64,000 nucleotides of DNA from Hyposmocoma kahamanoa (lineage: Eukaryota; Arthropoda; Insecta; Lepidoptera; Cosmopterigidae), in NCBI RefSeq assembly GCF_003589595.1, contig NW_020653852.1, forward strand, positions 3,682,700 through 3,746,699, written 5' to 3'. Shown here in pieces: positions 1 to 11,479 of this stretch (positions are counted from its first letter, which is position 1; each line of letters starts with the position of its first letter). The translations under genes and the position numbers were made by a program. The notes beneath the pieces were generated by a model. The model saw nothing but the letters and a program-made list of their open reading frames with translations, was not told the DNA's origin and did not search any database.

Positions 1-424
1 ACGTGCCTTATGCACCGTTAATCTTGTTTATTATACTATTTATTATCTCCATTCCGCCAGTACTAGACGAGGCGAATTTAAAATTATACAGGAAAAGAAC
101 TATACCGCACTAGAATATAACGTGGAGTTTAGTGAGCTTATTGTTAGCTAAGATAAAAACGTGATATAGCGTGTAAATCTTGTTTAGATTACGTAATGAT
201 GTACGTAAAAAATGTACAAATAGGTCGAAGATTGTAATTTCTAATGGTAGCATTTCACATGGCTATTCGTATGCTGCCATAAGTAAGAAACATTTGTAAT
301 TGTTTAGAAGCAATACCTCTCGTAGTACCAGTAAAGGGAAACTGGTGCCTAGCTTTGAACGTGTAACGGGCTGATGACGATGATGAATGAAAGACAGCTT
401 ATTATATAGAGTTTTGAGTGTGAA

Positions 425-640
425 ATAGTATCCACTAGCTAGACTGGTTGGCGGCCAAGAATGGGCAAAAGAAGCGTATCGCGCCCTGTTGCAAGGTGGG
501 TCGACGACATAGTACGCGTCGCGGGGCGTCAATGGATGCGGCTAGCACGGGACCGTGGTGGATAGCACAAACTTCGGGAGACCTATACCCAGCAGTGGGT
601 GAAATCAGGCTGTGGATGAGAGAGAGAGAGAGAGCAGCTG
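425..640 (+). pseudogene. LINE ORF2 C-terminal end plus 3' tail, fragment
   Basis: One + frame from 461 reads MGKRSVSRPVARWVDDIVRV and continues VAGRQWMRLARDRGG before a stop. This matches the usual C-terminal end of RTE/Jockey-type ORF2 proteins in Lepidoptera (GRP..RWxDDIV...G..WMR.A.DR..W). The following DNA has a 'cctatacccagcagtgggt' tail, a common 3' end of these LINEs, then a short (AG)n run at about 620-634. Only the 3' end remains, as expected for a 5'-truncated copy. Clade assignment is tentative. Confidence 0.6.
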
Positions 641-1957
641 TGAAGGTGATTACGATCCGTCAGGAGCGCTGTTTTGCAGCAGACCCGACAGACGCGTGTC
701 TGAAGTAAAAGATCGCTTCTTTATGATCACGTATGTTTGTTTAACCTGTATAACCTACATATTTCTTTAACCAAAAATAAACGATCAACAAGCACTAAAA
801 AGAGTAGTAAAGGGTATCAAAAACCCTAAAGAAAACAGGGAATCATCAGTACGGTTTGAATGAAGCTCGCACGTGACGCGAGCATTCTTTATAAGCAAGC
901 GATGTACCGTGAAAAGGGCTTCGACCTAATTCCGCCATCTGACTGAGAATTAGAATACACTGGTAAATTGATAGTTGCCCCATGACTTGCATGTTTATCA
1001 TGTGAATTGTCTCGTTTGTTTGTACTTTTTGTTAGCTGTCTCTACTGATTTTCTAGCTTATTTTTTGTTTGTTTTATCTTCCTTAGTTAAAAAAACATAT
1101 ATTTTCAAAATATTCAGGGAACGGGAAAATCAGTTAATGTTGGTTTCTTTTAATGAGGCCATTTCGATGTAAATAAAAAAACGTAGGACTTAATATAATA
1201 CCCTGATAAACGCCGTGTAAAGTAAATAGTAACACCTTAATTAAATCCAGTCTAATTTTGTGTCGTACTGATTATCATCATTGCTATACACACATATGAT
1301 AACAATGTTTATATCAGAGTCGGGGGCATTTCGTAAATAATTTTATTAATGTTACTTTTTATGGTTGACACGGGATTTTAGTTACCCGACTTTTTTCCAA
1401 CATCGTTATTTTCAATAAAATTATGGCAACGTTTCGAAAAAAATCCCGAATATTCGAGTAGAAACTAGCAACATAGAACATGAAATAACACGAGTTCACA
1501 TTGCCTGAGGGAGTACGCGTCGACCGCGAACTGAAATATTTAATTCATAGCTTGGTAATTTATTTAGTAGCGACGACGAGGAACGTAACTGTAAACAAAA
1601 TAACGTAACAGGAGCATGGGACAGTGATTTTAATTTGCACTGAAATCGATGTAATAAAAAGCAAAGGTGTTGGTTTTTACATTGTAATAGTCAAATCTAC
1701 GGAAACCAATATTAAATTCAGAACACGTACTTTTTACTCAAAAGTTTAGGACGTACCTAGGCCTATTTTTTAAACATAATTTTGTCATTTTCTATGTTAT
1801 ACCCCTCATAAATAAAGTTTGTCAAGTAAATTACCATACTTTACGTAGCCAATAGCTTCTGTCAAGTCCATATATCTAGCAAATGCCGGCGTTTCATTGT
1901 CCACGTGTTGTATATTGCGGAATGAATTCAATTGTCTTTTTCTACAATCTCTTTGTT
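641..1957. other. AT-rich stretch, nothing recognised
   Basis: No long ORF, no tRNA-like box pair and no repeat shared with the rest of the window was seen. It is AT-rich with scattered poly-A and poly-T runs. Confidence 0.4.
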
Positions 1958-2170
1958 TTTCATCATTATCATCAACCCATTTATACGTTACATTGCTGGG
2001 TAAGGGTCTACTCTCAGGCGAATGTTTAAATAGTAGTCCGCCACGCTGGCTTAATGCGGGTTTGTGACTTCGCACATTTCCCAAGGGTTGTGAACCTCAG
2101 AGATGCAAGCCTGGATTCGAACCTCTGCTTGAGACGCAAGTAGCAAGTGAATCAAACCATTAGAATACCA
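1958..2170 (-). repeat. tRNA-headed SINE, family D, copy 1 (diverged)
   Basis: Contains the 'catcaacccattta' start and a 'gattcgaacctctgcttgaga' end shared with the copies near 21.6 kb and 62.4 kb. On the minus strand the last 70 bases resemble a tRNA: a box A-like segment near the 'accattag' end and a box B-like GGTTCGAATCC. This is the usual layout of a pol III-transcribed SINE. The copy is internally shortened. Confidence 0.55.
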
Positions 2171-2713
2171 CGTCTTATCTAGCTTTGTTTTTTACCTGGC
2201 GTTTATACCTTTTTCAATTGAAAATAATTGTGATTTTACACCTTAATTTATTGAAATACAAAATTTTAATGTACTTTTTATTTATTCTTTGTTTATTGAC
2301 CAAAGATGAAACTTAAATTCTGACACCACTCTTTATTTCTTCAAAACTAAAATTGACGCAGTACTTACTATTTAGATTAAACATTTAGAATTTTTTTACA
2401 CGTAGTACGAGTGTGCTGTACGATTAGAATATTGGATATATTCCGCCACACTGGACGTGCGGGTTGACCACTTACACGAACGTGCGGGTTTCATCAGAAT
2501 ATTTCCCTTTGCCGTTAGAGAAAGGTATGCACTAAATATTAAAAAATGCTTAGAAAAAGCTTAGAAATCAAAATCACAGATACATGCTTTTGGCTTTGTT
2601 GACGTTATAAGTTGGGTAATTATTTCAACACTTCTCTTTGTCGTATAATGATCTCCGGTAATTCGGAATCGAGGTAGTGTCCGTGGTTTTTGCAGAATAA
2701 CATATTCAGTACC
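2171..2713. other. AT-rich intergenic, nothing recognised
   Basis: No supported gene. It contains short direct repeats such as 'gtgcgggtt' near 2458 and 2483, otherwise unremarkable AT-rich DNA. Confidence 0.35.
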
Positions 2714-2806
2714 ATTTAAATTTATGCAGTGTGATGGTGAATTTTATTATGGTTCACGTTTAAGTGAATCATAATGAAATTTACCGTCACACTGCATAAA
2801 TTAAAT
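2714..2806. repeat. Foldback element with arms of about 44 bp and a short loop
   Basis: The left arm (atttaaatttatgcagtgtg...) is matched by the reverse complement of the right arm (atttaatttatgcagtgtga...) with about five mismatches and one single-base indel. A loop of about 5 nt lies near 2758. TTAA occurs at both outer edges, offset by one base, so a piggyBac-like TTAA target is possible but not shown. Such near-perfect palindromes are typical of foldback MITEs. Confidence 0.6.
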
Positions 2807-2879
2807 AACCGATGTTTACCAGGTGTTGAAAAATTTAAATAAATTATTATTAACAGTAATTAAGGCAAAGGGAACTACA

Positions 2880-4565
2880 AAAAAAAACTTCAAAAATGGT
2901 AGCCGCACCAAAAATATTTGGAGGAAAATCACGCATACACAAGAAGTCGTCCTCGTCGGAATCCATACTGGCGATCACTGAGGAGGTCGTTGTCTTCAAG
3001 GTATGACAGGAGACGGTTGTTGAGTACACGTTCCATAGTCTTGCGAGTATGGAAGTGATTGAGATAGGTCTATAATTGACAGGATCAGCTCGGCTTCCCC
3101 TTTTCGGCATAGGTTGCACGTTCGCAAGCTCCACGATCTGGGAATTACACCAATCTCAAGTGAAAGGCGGTACAGGCGTATGAGAACAGGAGACAGCTCA
3201 GATGCACAGTTAAACAGGACTATTGCTGGAATTCCATCTGGCCCGCTAGCTTTATTCATGTATAGATTCCGCAGAGTTCTAAGTACCTCTTTTTGACGTA
3301 TGCGAACTCGCGCCATAGTGCAGCCAGTCTGAGGTAAGTTAGGTGGTAGATTCCCTGCCGCATTCAGACGGGAACTCTCTGCAAAGAGCGAGGTAAAAAG
3401 ATTCGCCTTCGTCGGAGGGCTTGCTAGCTCATATCGCAGTATGAGCCATCCAGCCTCATCAAAGGTGGCAAAGATGGGCGACAAAATTAGATTCGACCGC
3501 TTTGGCCAGGAACCAAGAGGATTTGCTGCCTGCTGGATAAGAGGTAAGCTTGTCCCCTATGCGGTGTACATGGTCGAAATTGGCCCTACGTAACTCGCTT
3601 TTGTACTTCTTGGGGGCCTTATTAAAAGCTTTCTTCAAATTCCGAGTACTCGGAGCTTTGTGCAGTCGAACATTTGCCCAAGCTTGGTACGCGGACTGTT
3701 TATGTGCTTCAGCACAACTACAATCAGCGTTAAACCATGGACGAGCTTGGGGTCTATTGGGTACATCAGAGTATGGTATGTAATACTCCATACCCAAACG
3801 CAAGACCTCGACTACAGCATCAGCACAGTTCCACGAGTCTCCTGAAGTAAAGCACGCCTGTCAGGGATATGACGCAAAGAAATGGCGCATTTCATCCCAA
3901 TCTGCTAACTTGTATCGCCACGCCCGTCTCATACCACTAGGGCCCTGGTCGGGTGGGGAGTATACGGATATAGTTTTCACCAGACAATAGTCGTAAGTAC
4001 CCAGTGGGGCCTCCACAACCACAGAGTAGCGGTCTGGATCAGTTGTTAACAGAAGGTCCAAGTAATTAGCCGTATGAGACTCAACATCTGGGAACCTGGT
4101 GGCGCCACTGACAAGCTGGCAAAGGCTTAGCTTAGCTTAAACTTAACGCAAGTTAACGCGTCTCTCTCCCAGCGTGATCGGTCATCTGGTATGGGAACAA
4201 CCATTCTTGATGGTGAGCATTAAAGTCCCCCGGAATGACTAGTTGTGCCGCTGGGTACCTGAGCTGAGCCTCATCAGACGTCTCACTCAGACATTAGAGC
4301 AACTTGGTCGTCTCCTGATCTTCACTGTGGTAGATATAGCTGTACACTATTTGTGTAACTCCTGTGTCAACCAAAAGCTACAAAACAGAATAACACGCCT
4401 CAAGGTTCTTGAAACGCTTGAGACAGATGTCATCGCGAACGTACATACAGACTCCGGCATGAGGTATGAACCTGCGCTCCAGAGTATACCCGGGGTAGCT
4501 GAGGTACGCTGCGTCAGTCGGACATCTGATCTGCGTCGAATTTGTTTGTTACAAGAAATGAAAGT
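2880..4565 (-). pseudogene. Degenerate non-LTR retrotransposon ORF2 (endonuclease + RT), Jockey/CR1-like
   Basis: Reading the minus strand from about 4560 down, several frames give an APE-type endonuclease: VYVRDDICLKRF, then PGDFNAHHQEWL with the GDFN active-site motif, then YLDLLLTTDPDRYSV and YKLADWDEMRHFFASYP. A linker follows (RPWFNADC, frame from 3803), then the RT start with NKASGPDGIPAIVL (about 3230-3270), VNYRPISI (about 3070) and NDLLSDRQYGFRRGR (about 2960-3000). The order EN-linker-RT is that of Jockey/CR1-group LINEs. The frame changes at least four times and there are in-frame stops (for example after HAGRETR near 4150), so it cannot encode a protein. It ends within RT; palm motifs A-C (YADD) are missing. 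Exact clade is uncertain. Confidence 0.8.
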
Positions 4566-4810
4566 AAAGTCCCTGCAATATGATTGCTTCTTTTTTGGCG
4601 AACTAAATTAATAGCTCCAATTCGCCGTCGTTCAGATTCTTTTTTAACCGCTAGATGGCAGCACATTTACTGATATTTCAATACAATATCAAAACGTTGT
4701 AACTTGTAATAATAAGTATTAATGGTGTTGAACTTTCAACGATATGCCAACAGGACAAAATTTAAATTATATTAACAAAAACTACGACCAATCAATATCA
4801 AGATTTTTTC

Positions 4811-4882
4811 TGTAATTTCAGCAGCACCCCTTCAAAACCGGAACATAATAATGCTTACATTAGTGCTTGACGGCAGAAATAG
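4811..4882 (+). repeat. Family A retroposon, 72-bp fragment
   Basis: Matches the 'tgtaatttca...ttcaaaaccggaac...ggcagaaatag' part of the family A repeat. Both ends of the consensus are missing. Confidence 0.7.
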
Positions 4883-5665
4883 TAACATATTTGCAAAGTT
4901 ACGTATATGCAAAACATGCGCCTACTAAAAACTTCGAGCAAATAAACTTAAGCGAAATTCTACTTATTCGTCTAGTCAGGCGTTGCTTCTTTTAGTATTT
5001 CCTTTTTACCATGGCGCAGTAGAAAGGTATTGGCGGTCACCACTTCGCCAGGGTAGTTTAGTGGAGAATGATAGACGAGTCGTGGGTTGGTAAATGACTG
5101 TTTTATATTTTGTTTGAGCTACTTATTTATACTAATTTGGTACGTGTGTCTTATGCTGATTCACAAGGCATGGTTGCTACTTTTGCTTGCACTAAGACGT
5201 GCCTGAATGTCGGAAGAGGGTTAGACATTCTGGCATGTCTGTGGCTGCTACATCTTAATTGAATATTGAACTATCTTAAAAATACGTATTTCCACAGAGT
5301 TGATGGGACCGCAACAGTGTTAAATAAATATATTGTATTAAACGAATTTCAAATATGAATTTTGATGAAATGCTACAGTATAACAAACTTCAAGCCTGAA
5401 CACTTTGAGAGAATATAGTGTTGACATAAATGAAATTGCATCGTACTACAAAGGGCGTCTGAAGTGAACTTGCGGATGTAATTTCGTTGGATAATAGATA
5501 AACAAGCCAGGATCGAGTTTAATGATGTCAAAGCATAATTCGCTGCCTAAAGTAGTTTACGATACTTGTTTAGAAAGAAATCTTTGATAACAAAATTGGA
5601 ACTCATACAATGTCTCATTCGTACGTACATTTAAGGCGAGTTACCATAGGAAGCGGGAAAATCTA
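4883..5665. other. Intergenic, nothing recognised
   Basis: No ORF of note, no tRNA-like segment and no repeat shared with other parts of the window was seen. Confidence 0.35.
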
Positions 5666-5870
5666 TTTTCAACAGATTTCAAAAAAAGGAGGACGTTCTC
5701 AATTTGACAATTTTTTTGTTTTTGTATGTATTTTAAGTGATAACTCCTGGTTTTTTTGAACTGATTTTGATGGTAATTTTTTTGTTGGAAAAAGGGTACT
5801 CAGTACCTATTAGTTCCATTGAAATTTGAGGAAATTATCCACCCTTAATCTCTTAAGACCTAGCAAACTG
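5666..5870 (+). repeat. Family B repeat (CCGACTTC...AAGGAGG), copy 1
   Basis: Contains 'ttcaaaaaaaggaggacgtt', a central 'gaactgattttgatgg', 'tttttttgttggaaa' and 'atccacccttaa', in the order seen in the copies near 15.2, 26.3, 59.3 and 62.1 kb. A later piece of the same family (ggtaaccgatttcaat) lies at about 6117-6150. It is non-coding and I recognise the unit as widespread in Lepidoptera. Confidence 0.75.
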
Positions 5871-6161
5871 AAATGAGCAAAAAGCACCAAACGGTCTATT
5901 TATTTTATCATTATTGTTATTATAATTAGAAGCATCAGGTCCAAGCTTACATGTCCTCAGTCTTATATAAAACTTATTTTTCCAGACACCCTATGGTCAT
6001 ATATGTAGAACAGAATTTGATCTCAAATTCAAAGTCAAATTCGAATGCAATTATTTCATTACAATTTACACAGGGCGTTGTTTTTAAGTTATTAAAATTA
6101 TTAACCACTTCATATTCCGGTAACCGATTTCAATAAGACTTGGCAAATAGATAGAGAAATA

Positions 6162-6368
6162 GATCGCAAAGATCTGAAGGGCACTGCCACTGCGCCCATC
6201 ACCTTGAGACGTAAGTTGACAAGTCTCATGTGCCTGTAATTTCACCAGCAACCTTATCCTTCAAAACCGGAACACAGTAATGCTGACATTACTGCTTGAC
6301 GGCAGAAATAGGTAAGATACCAGTACTTCCCAGGACGAACTCTTTCACAAGAAGCTCTACTGCTACTT
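6162..6368 (+). repeat. Family A retroposon, copy lacking the poly-T end
   Basis: Runs from 'atcgcaaagatctgaaggg' through 'cactgccactgcgccc', 'ccggaacacagtaatgctg' and 'cggcagaaataggtaag' to 'gctctactgctactta'. The half carrying the left hairpin arm and the T-rich edge is absent. Confidence 0.85.
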
Positions 6369-6369
6369 A

Positions 6370-6800
6370 AAAGTTATGCTAGATCAAATGATTTAGGTAT
6401 TTACTATTAACTAAAAGTCTTACAAAATATATACGATATACCTAAGGATATTGCCTCAAGAATGTGCTAATTTGTTGTACGATAGGATGTACTTCACCCC
6501 ATCATATAAAATCCTGAAAACAAGCTAAAACGAATTGTTACAGAATAAAATATCTAACTTTTTCCAAGACATTTCTCTTTAAGTACTGCCGAGCACCTGC
6601 TCATTTTTGATTTTCAACTGAAGCCCCGTAGTTATTGAATTCACACACAAGCGCGCGCTGCCCCGTGAGTCGCCATCGGGCGCTTGTTGACATCGAATCT
6701 GTGTCAAATTTTCTCCGCCTGTTCTTATTTTATTCATATTAATTTTCAACGTAAGAGTTGCGAGACGTGAGGGGCGGTGCCCAACACCACCCCACCTCCT
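6370..6800 (+). repeat. Dispersed repeat family I, copy 1
   Basis: Shares two blocks with 39687-40505. The first is 'ctagatcaaatg' to 'catataaaatcc' (about 6379-6520). The second is 'agtcgccatcgggcg' through 'tgtcaaattttctccgcctg' (about 6667-6725). Order and orientation are the same, so this is one repeat unit of about 400 bp. No coding capacity seen. Confidence 0.65.
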
Positions 6801-7844
6801 AAAATGTAGACTTGCGTTGAAATATTTACCTCGTCTTAAAATATTTCCATTACGTGATGCATTTATATTTATATTCATTTATTCACTTCAGACAACACAG
6901 TCCATAATAATACACATTGTCACACCACGTACAAGAAATATTAGTAACCAATGCGATGTTAGATGGCGTTGGGATCAAAATAGAACAAAATTACCATTTT
7001 ACCATACCATATTAATTATAGGACCACTCTAGTACTTTCACTGGGTGGGATACTTGGATGAAAGGTCATAGAATCGTCGTTCTTTACCATCTGCAGCTGC
7101 CGTTTCCACCGGGTGTCTCTTATGTTGATCACAGAACTATGTCAATAAACGCCGTTGAAAGTTTGGAGACTCCAAGCGTCTTTCTTTACCCTCTCTCGCT
7201 TCGTATACCTATTACAACATGAATTAAATTACTAATTAAACAATGTTGAATAAATTCATTTTAATATAAAAAAGTCGTTAAAAACGAAAAACAAAGATCT
7301 GCAACAAGCAGATAGAAAAATCCGTAAGATCAGCTGGATCGTTCCGTTCGAAACCAGTTCGAAACGAAAAAGAAATCATGGCGTTCGATTTTTGTAATAT
7401 TATTACAGTACCGGCACGCTATGACGGCCGTTTTGACAGATTACAATAGTGAGGTCAAATCTCAATACATTATCGAAAAAAATATAATCAAATGTGAGTC
7501 ACATCTATAAGTTTTTAGATTTATATCAAGTATTGCAAGGGGTAGCTGGTTAAAAAGTTTTAATAAAACGAAAATAAAAATGTTTAGTTAATAATATTAT
7601 CATCAATTCAAAACTGCTGTTTTGCATTTAGCTTTGACGCGAGCTTGCCGGAGGTAGAAGTTGTACTGGCCAGCAATCCCATAAGTGACGATAGATTTCA
7701 TTTTTTTAAATTTTGAATTTCGAACAACAGATTATGTCGTAAAATTATACACTCCATAAATTTTACTGCACGTCACTATTGAAAACAACGTACAGCAATT
7801 AGCTCTTTCAACGTAGTTATGAATTAATACGAGATATAATAATA
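6801..7844. other. AT-rich intergenic, nothing recognised
   Basis: No supported gene. Around 7318-7380 a 'gatcagctggatcgttccg' segment weakly resembles the head of SINE family J, but it has no clear tRNA-like boxes. Confidence 0.3.
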
Positions 7845-7892
7845 ATTAAAACAAAGTAGTGGAGTAATTTCACAAAAAAATAATTGAACAAC
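7845..7892 (+). repeat. SINE family J, 3' tail fragment
   Basis: Carries only 'agtggagtaatttcacaaa' and flanking bases, the conserved 3' end of the SINE at 43365-43536. Confidence 0.55.
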
Positions 7893-8265
7893 AAGGTAGC
7901 AAATGTCGTAATATTCAATAAACTTAATATTAAAACCAATTTATCAGAGACAGATTCAACGCGCAAATAGTATTTGAATAACAAAATATCTGTTCAAAAT
8001 CAAAATCATCACACAAAGTTATAACTTAAGCATGTTTAAACCGCCGTTTGAAACTGCGCAACGAAGCTTCCTAACTCAACTACTGAAATTTAAGCCATGC
8101 TCGTACATAATCCCCTTTCGCAAAGGGTTTTATTCCTCGAGAATACACTCTGGTTTTAATGCATTTGGGAGTATTAAAAGGTAAGTAACTTTAAAACTCG
8201 AAAATGATGGCGTCATTAAGTTTTATTGAATGTCAGGACGTTTCATCACCATGATATTCAATTGT

Positions 8266-8480
8266 TTTTTTGTGAAATTACTCCACTAGTTTGTTATAAT
8301 TATTAAACAAAGATTGAACACTTAGAAAAAATCGATTTAGATCCGGTTGGATTGTACTAACGAACCTCACGATTTTTTTTATGTGTTTGTTGCAAATCTT
8401 TGATTTTTTTTGTTTATAAGGACATTTTGCCGTAACGCCATTTGTGAGAAATTTATGAATGGCGTCAGTTTTGACTTTCA
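8266..8480 (-). repeat. SINE family J copy with its upstream block
   Basis: On the minus strand the 3' part (ctaagtgttcaatctttg to agtggagtaatttcaca) is well kept. The tRNA-like head is reduced. Upstream (about 8390-8480) is a block 'cacaaatggcgttacgg' that also lies next to the J copies at 9343 and 43365, so the full repeat may be longer than the tRNA-headed part. Confidence 0.55.
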
Positions 8481-8639
8481 TCGTCAGTTCTTGAATGTCT
8501 GTGAAAGAAATCAATTCGCACTAAATGGACTCGTCACGTTGGCCATTAAATATGTCCACTCATTCTCTACTATAATTCGCACCTAGAATGAAAGTTACTC
8601 GACAATTATAACTTAACAAGTGACTTAATAACAAAATGA

Positions 8640-8760
8640 ATTTATTTATTTATTGAATTGAATTATGGATAGCACAGAGAAATGTATCTCGTGCAAACAT
8701 GGACCCTGTTAGGGTGTTGCAATATATAAGTATACATTGACTTATCTACAATTAAAATTA
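8640..8760. repeat. Low-complexity/LINE-tail-like segment
   Basis: A (TTTA)n start followed by 'tggaccctgttagggtgttg' and an AT-rich end. A related segment follows the TTTA-rich tract at about 57290-57400 (gggccctgttcgggcattgc). Similar segments often end lepidopteran LINEs, but no coding part is attached here. Confidence 0.35.
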
Positions 8761-8789
8761 TAAGTACCCTGATGTATCTCACTCCAGCA

Positions 8790-9230
8790 AAGGCCTCCTC
8801 CTGAATCTCCACGCATCCCGATCCTTTTTTTGTAAGTGCGGGGGAATCTGCTTATAGATTGAACCCTGAAAGGGAGCAGTCCGACCGCACTAAACCCCCG
8901 GAGTGTTCCTCCTCTCCGCTGAAGGTGGAGGTACGGGTACGCTATTTATTGCACTTGTCCGCGCCCCCACCACTTATTCTCCCCTCTCCCCGAGAAGGAA
9001 GACACATCTATCCCCCGACTCCGAATGTGAGGCTCGCCGAACACCAGACGAGCCTTCCATCCCGGGCCCCTCTATACTGGTAAACGAACTCCCACGAGAG
9101 CTAACTGAACCCAAGCTATATTGTAGGCATCCAGTAGGTCACACTATCGCTTCCTCGGTCTGCCGCGGCGCCTTACGGTTTTGGACCTCCACTGGATGAT
9201 TACCTTGGCCCACAGTGCTTGTTGTTGGAT
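8790..9230. other. GC-richer unclassified segment
   Basis: Markedly richer in G+C than its surroundings. It has pyrimidine-rich stretches and short overlapping ORFs (74 and 98 codons) with no recognisable domain. The abrupt base-composition change suggests transposon-derived DNA, perhaps part of an R1-clade LINE, but no motif proves it. Confidence 0.3.
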
Positions 9231-9342
9231 CTTTTGTATTTGGTTTTTCAACAACTTTTTAACCGTAACGCCATCTATGAGAAATCTATGAAAGTATTTC
9301 GTCACTCGTTTAGGTTATTTTACAGCTACCAGCTCTGGCTAG

Positions 9343-9536
9343 ATTCAATTCTTTTTTGTGAAATTACTTCACTAGTTCGTTGTAATTATTAATACAAAGA
9401 TCAAACGCTTAGAAAAAATGCCTTCGATCCAGCCGGATTCGAACTGACGTGTTCTAGCAACCCGTGCCAGATGCTATATCACGTACATATGTGATGCCAC
9501 GTACGATCCAGCGGACCTCACGATTTTTTCCATTAT
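9343..9536 (-). repeat. SINE family J, full copy
   Basis: Minus strand: a head with a GTTCGAATCCGG box B, a diverged box A region, then the 'ctaagcgtttgatctttgt' body and the 'agtgaagtaatttcacaaaa' tail. The head carries a local duplication around 'acgtgatatagc'. The associated 'catagatggcgttacgg' block lies beyond the tail at about 9255-9300. Confidence 0.7.
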
Positions 9537-9593
9537 TTTCTATTATTTTTTATCACGAAAAATAACTTAAAAATACTAAATATGTTCCTAAAT

Positions 9594-9603
9594 NNNNNNN
9601 NNN
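9594..9603. other. Assembly gap (10 N)
   Basis: Ten undetermined bases; the base composition changes sharply across it. Confidence 0.99.
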
Positions 9604-10150
9604 AACCCACACAGGGATCATCTAAGTCAGGTCCTAACTCCGGATCAACCCATTTACACGGACTTCATCCGGTTCTCTGTAAGGCTATTGCCTTAAGTGA
9701 GCCGCCTCAGATGCACGTACACCACCGTATTTTCCAGATAGGTATCAGAGCTGTAGGCACGCTCACTTCCCGTCTACGGTTGCCACCGCTGAGCCGCCGA
9801 CTCTAAGTCGACTACCAAATCGTCTCATTGGTGGTGGAGTTGTAAGGCACGCTTACTTTCCGATGCCGTATGAACGGCATTTCTCCAGGTCCCAAATTTC
9901 TACGTGGCCGGAGGGACCGGAAGATGTCTAGCTCATCCTGTACTAGCTCTCCGGGCTAGTGCCGGAGATGCCAATTAGCAGTATTCTGCGACAATGTCCG
10001 GACATAGCTACCGACTTAAAGGGCAACTCACGTGCCCCAAGCGTCTCCTCTTAGAGTGATAGAGTACCAAAAAAGTAGACAATCCAGCAATCAGTTCCTA
10101 TACTAGGGCAACCCGGTACTTTGGGAGCTGATGACAATCCTCCGTTAGTA
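9604..10150. other. GC-richer unclassified segment after the gap
   Basis: About 550 bp near 50% G+C in an otherwise AT-rich region. It contains two similar stretches, 'ctgtaggcacgctcacttcc' (about 9751) and 'ttgtaaggcacgcttacttt' (about 9839). No ORF longer than about 75 codons and no recognisable protein motif. Most likely degenerate transposon DNA, class unknown. Confidence 0.3.
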
Positions 10151-10339
10151 AACAGTCTTACTAATATTTTACAACTAGTTATGGAGACGTGCGTAGAATA
10201 GTGTAAATATAACGTAAGTATAGGTACCAATGTAGTTTGTATTATTTTAAAGTGGGAATTTTTATTTATTCTCCTTTAAGCAACCATTGATATGTACAAA
10301 TACTGAGAAAGTCAAGGGAAACGCCAAACAGGACATTAT

Positions 10340-10643
10340 ACAGGAAAACTTAGAGGTGCGAGCCCGTATGCGAACCCACGGCGTCTGCTTGAGACGCGGT
10401 AGATCTTTTTTTATAATACCAAGTAAGGGGACGAACAAGTCATGTGCTTGGTGGTAAGCAAACCGTCGGTCCATAACAGTTGCAAATGCCACTCAGAGCT
10501 TTAAAACACAAAGCTCTGAGAGACACTGCAACTGCACCCGTCACTCCCGAGACATAAGTTGACAAGTCCCATATCCCTGTAATTTCACCAGCAGTCTACA
10601 GGGAGCTCTGCTGCTACTAAGGTCAAACCATTAGCCTGATATG
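10340..10643 (-). repeat. SINE family D copy split by a family A insertion
   Basis: The family D end (cttagaggtgcgagcc... gcttgagacgcggtagatc) stops at 10405 and resumes at about 10617 with 'ggtcaaaccattagcctga', exactly where the consensus would continue. The intervening 10406-10620 is a family A copy, so A jumped into D. Confidence 0.7.
10406..10620 (+). repeat. Family A retroposon nested in SINE D
   Basis: Starts at 'tttttttataatacc' and ends 'gctctgctgctactaa', with a deletion of the 'ccggaacacag...' part. Its hairpin is perfect in the inner 11 bp (ctcagagcttt / aaagctctgag), unlike most copies, which carry G-A mismatches. Confidence 0.85.
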
Positions 10644-10967
10644 TCTTTTTACTTTATGCCCGATTCTTATTTACTTAAATATAAACGTTACTACTTTACA
10701 TTCTTCATTTTTTGTTTCGCTAAATAAACCGATTGTATTTTCCCTGTAGATAACTTTTTATATTGATTAAACTGTTTTGGAGTGCAGAAGCAATTTCATT
10801 TTACGCTACACGTGCAAGATAACTACATAATGGCGGCTTCACATGTCCACTTATATTTGCTATTGGGTATTTGGTGTACTTGGAAAAATATTTGACGTAC
10901 AGACAAACATGCAGACACTGTGAAATATGACCGTCTACAAATGGAGCCAAATAAGGTGTTACAATAA

Positions 10968-11472
10968 CATCGAGTATCTAACCAGAAATAGAGACGAAAT
11001 GTCATTTAATTTGTTTGAAAGCTATTCTGTCGAATCATTACGGTGACAACTGAGATCCAATTGGCCAGCCCGAATTCGAAACAATTGACGGATGTCGTCA
11101 ATTGGTTTACTTCAATTCGATCAGTTTAACTTGAGCTTTGCTACAATGGACGAAAATTGCAAAATTATATATTTAATATTTAATTATTTATTTTGAAATG
11201 TGATTAGATGTTTTGCTTTTTTTCCCACACCACCGAATGGGACAACCCCCATTGTTAGAGATATTAAATATATAAATACAGAATATTTTTGGAATATACG
11301 GAGACGTACATACAGGTCAGTTGTTGGCGCTGTACTATTTCAGCTTTCTAACTTGTTATTTCAGCGCAAACGAGAGTTGATATTTAAAAGTGATATAAGG
11401 CCCATTTACTTGATGAGTTGCCAAGGATGGATGGCACCTTATTTCGTCTCTATTTCTGGTTATACACTCGAT
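10968..11472. repeat. Inverted repeat of about 35 bp flanking about 430 bp
   Basis: The left copy 'accagaaatagagacgaaat' (about 10980-10999) recurs in reverse complement at about 11441-11460, with matching 'catcgagt' outward extensions. The interior has ORFs of 93 and 111 codons with no recognised domain. This could be the edges of an old DNA transposon; no target duplication was identified. Confidence 0.4.
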
Positions 11473-11479
11473 GTAAAAT

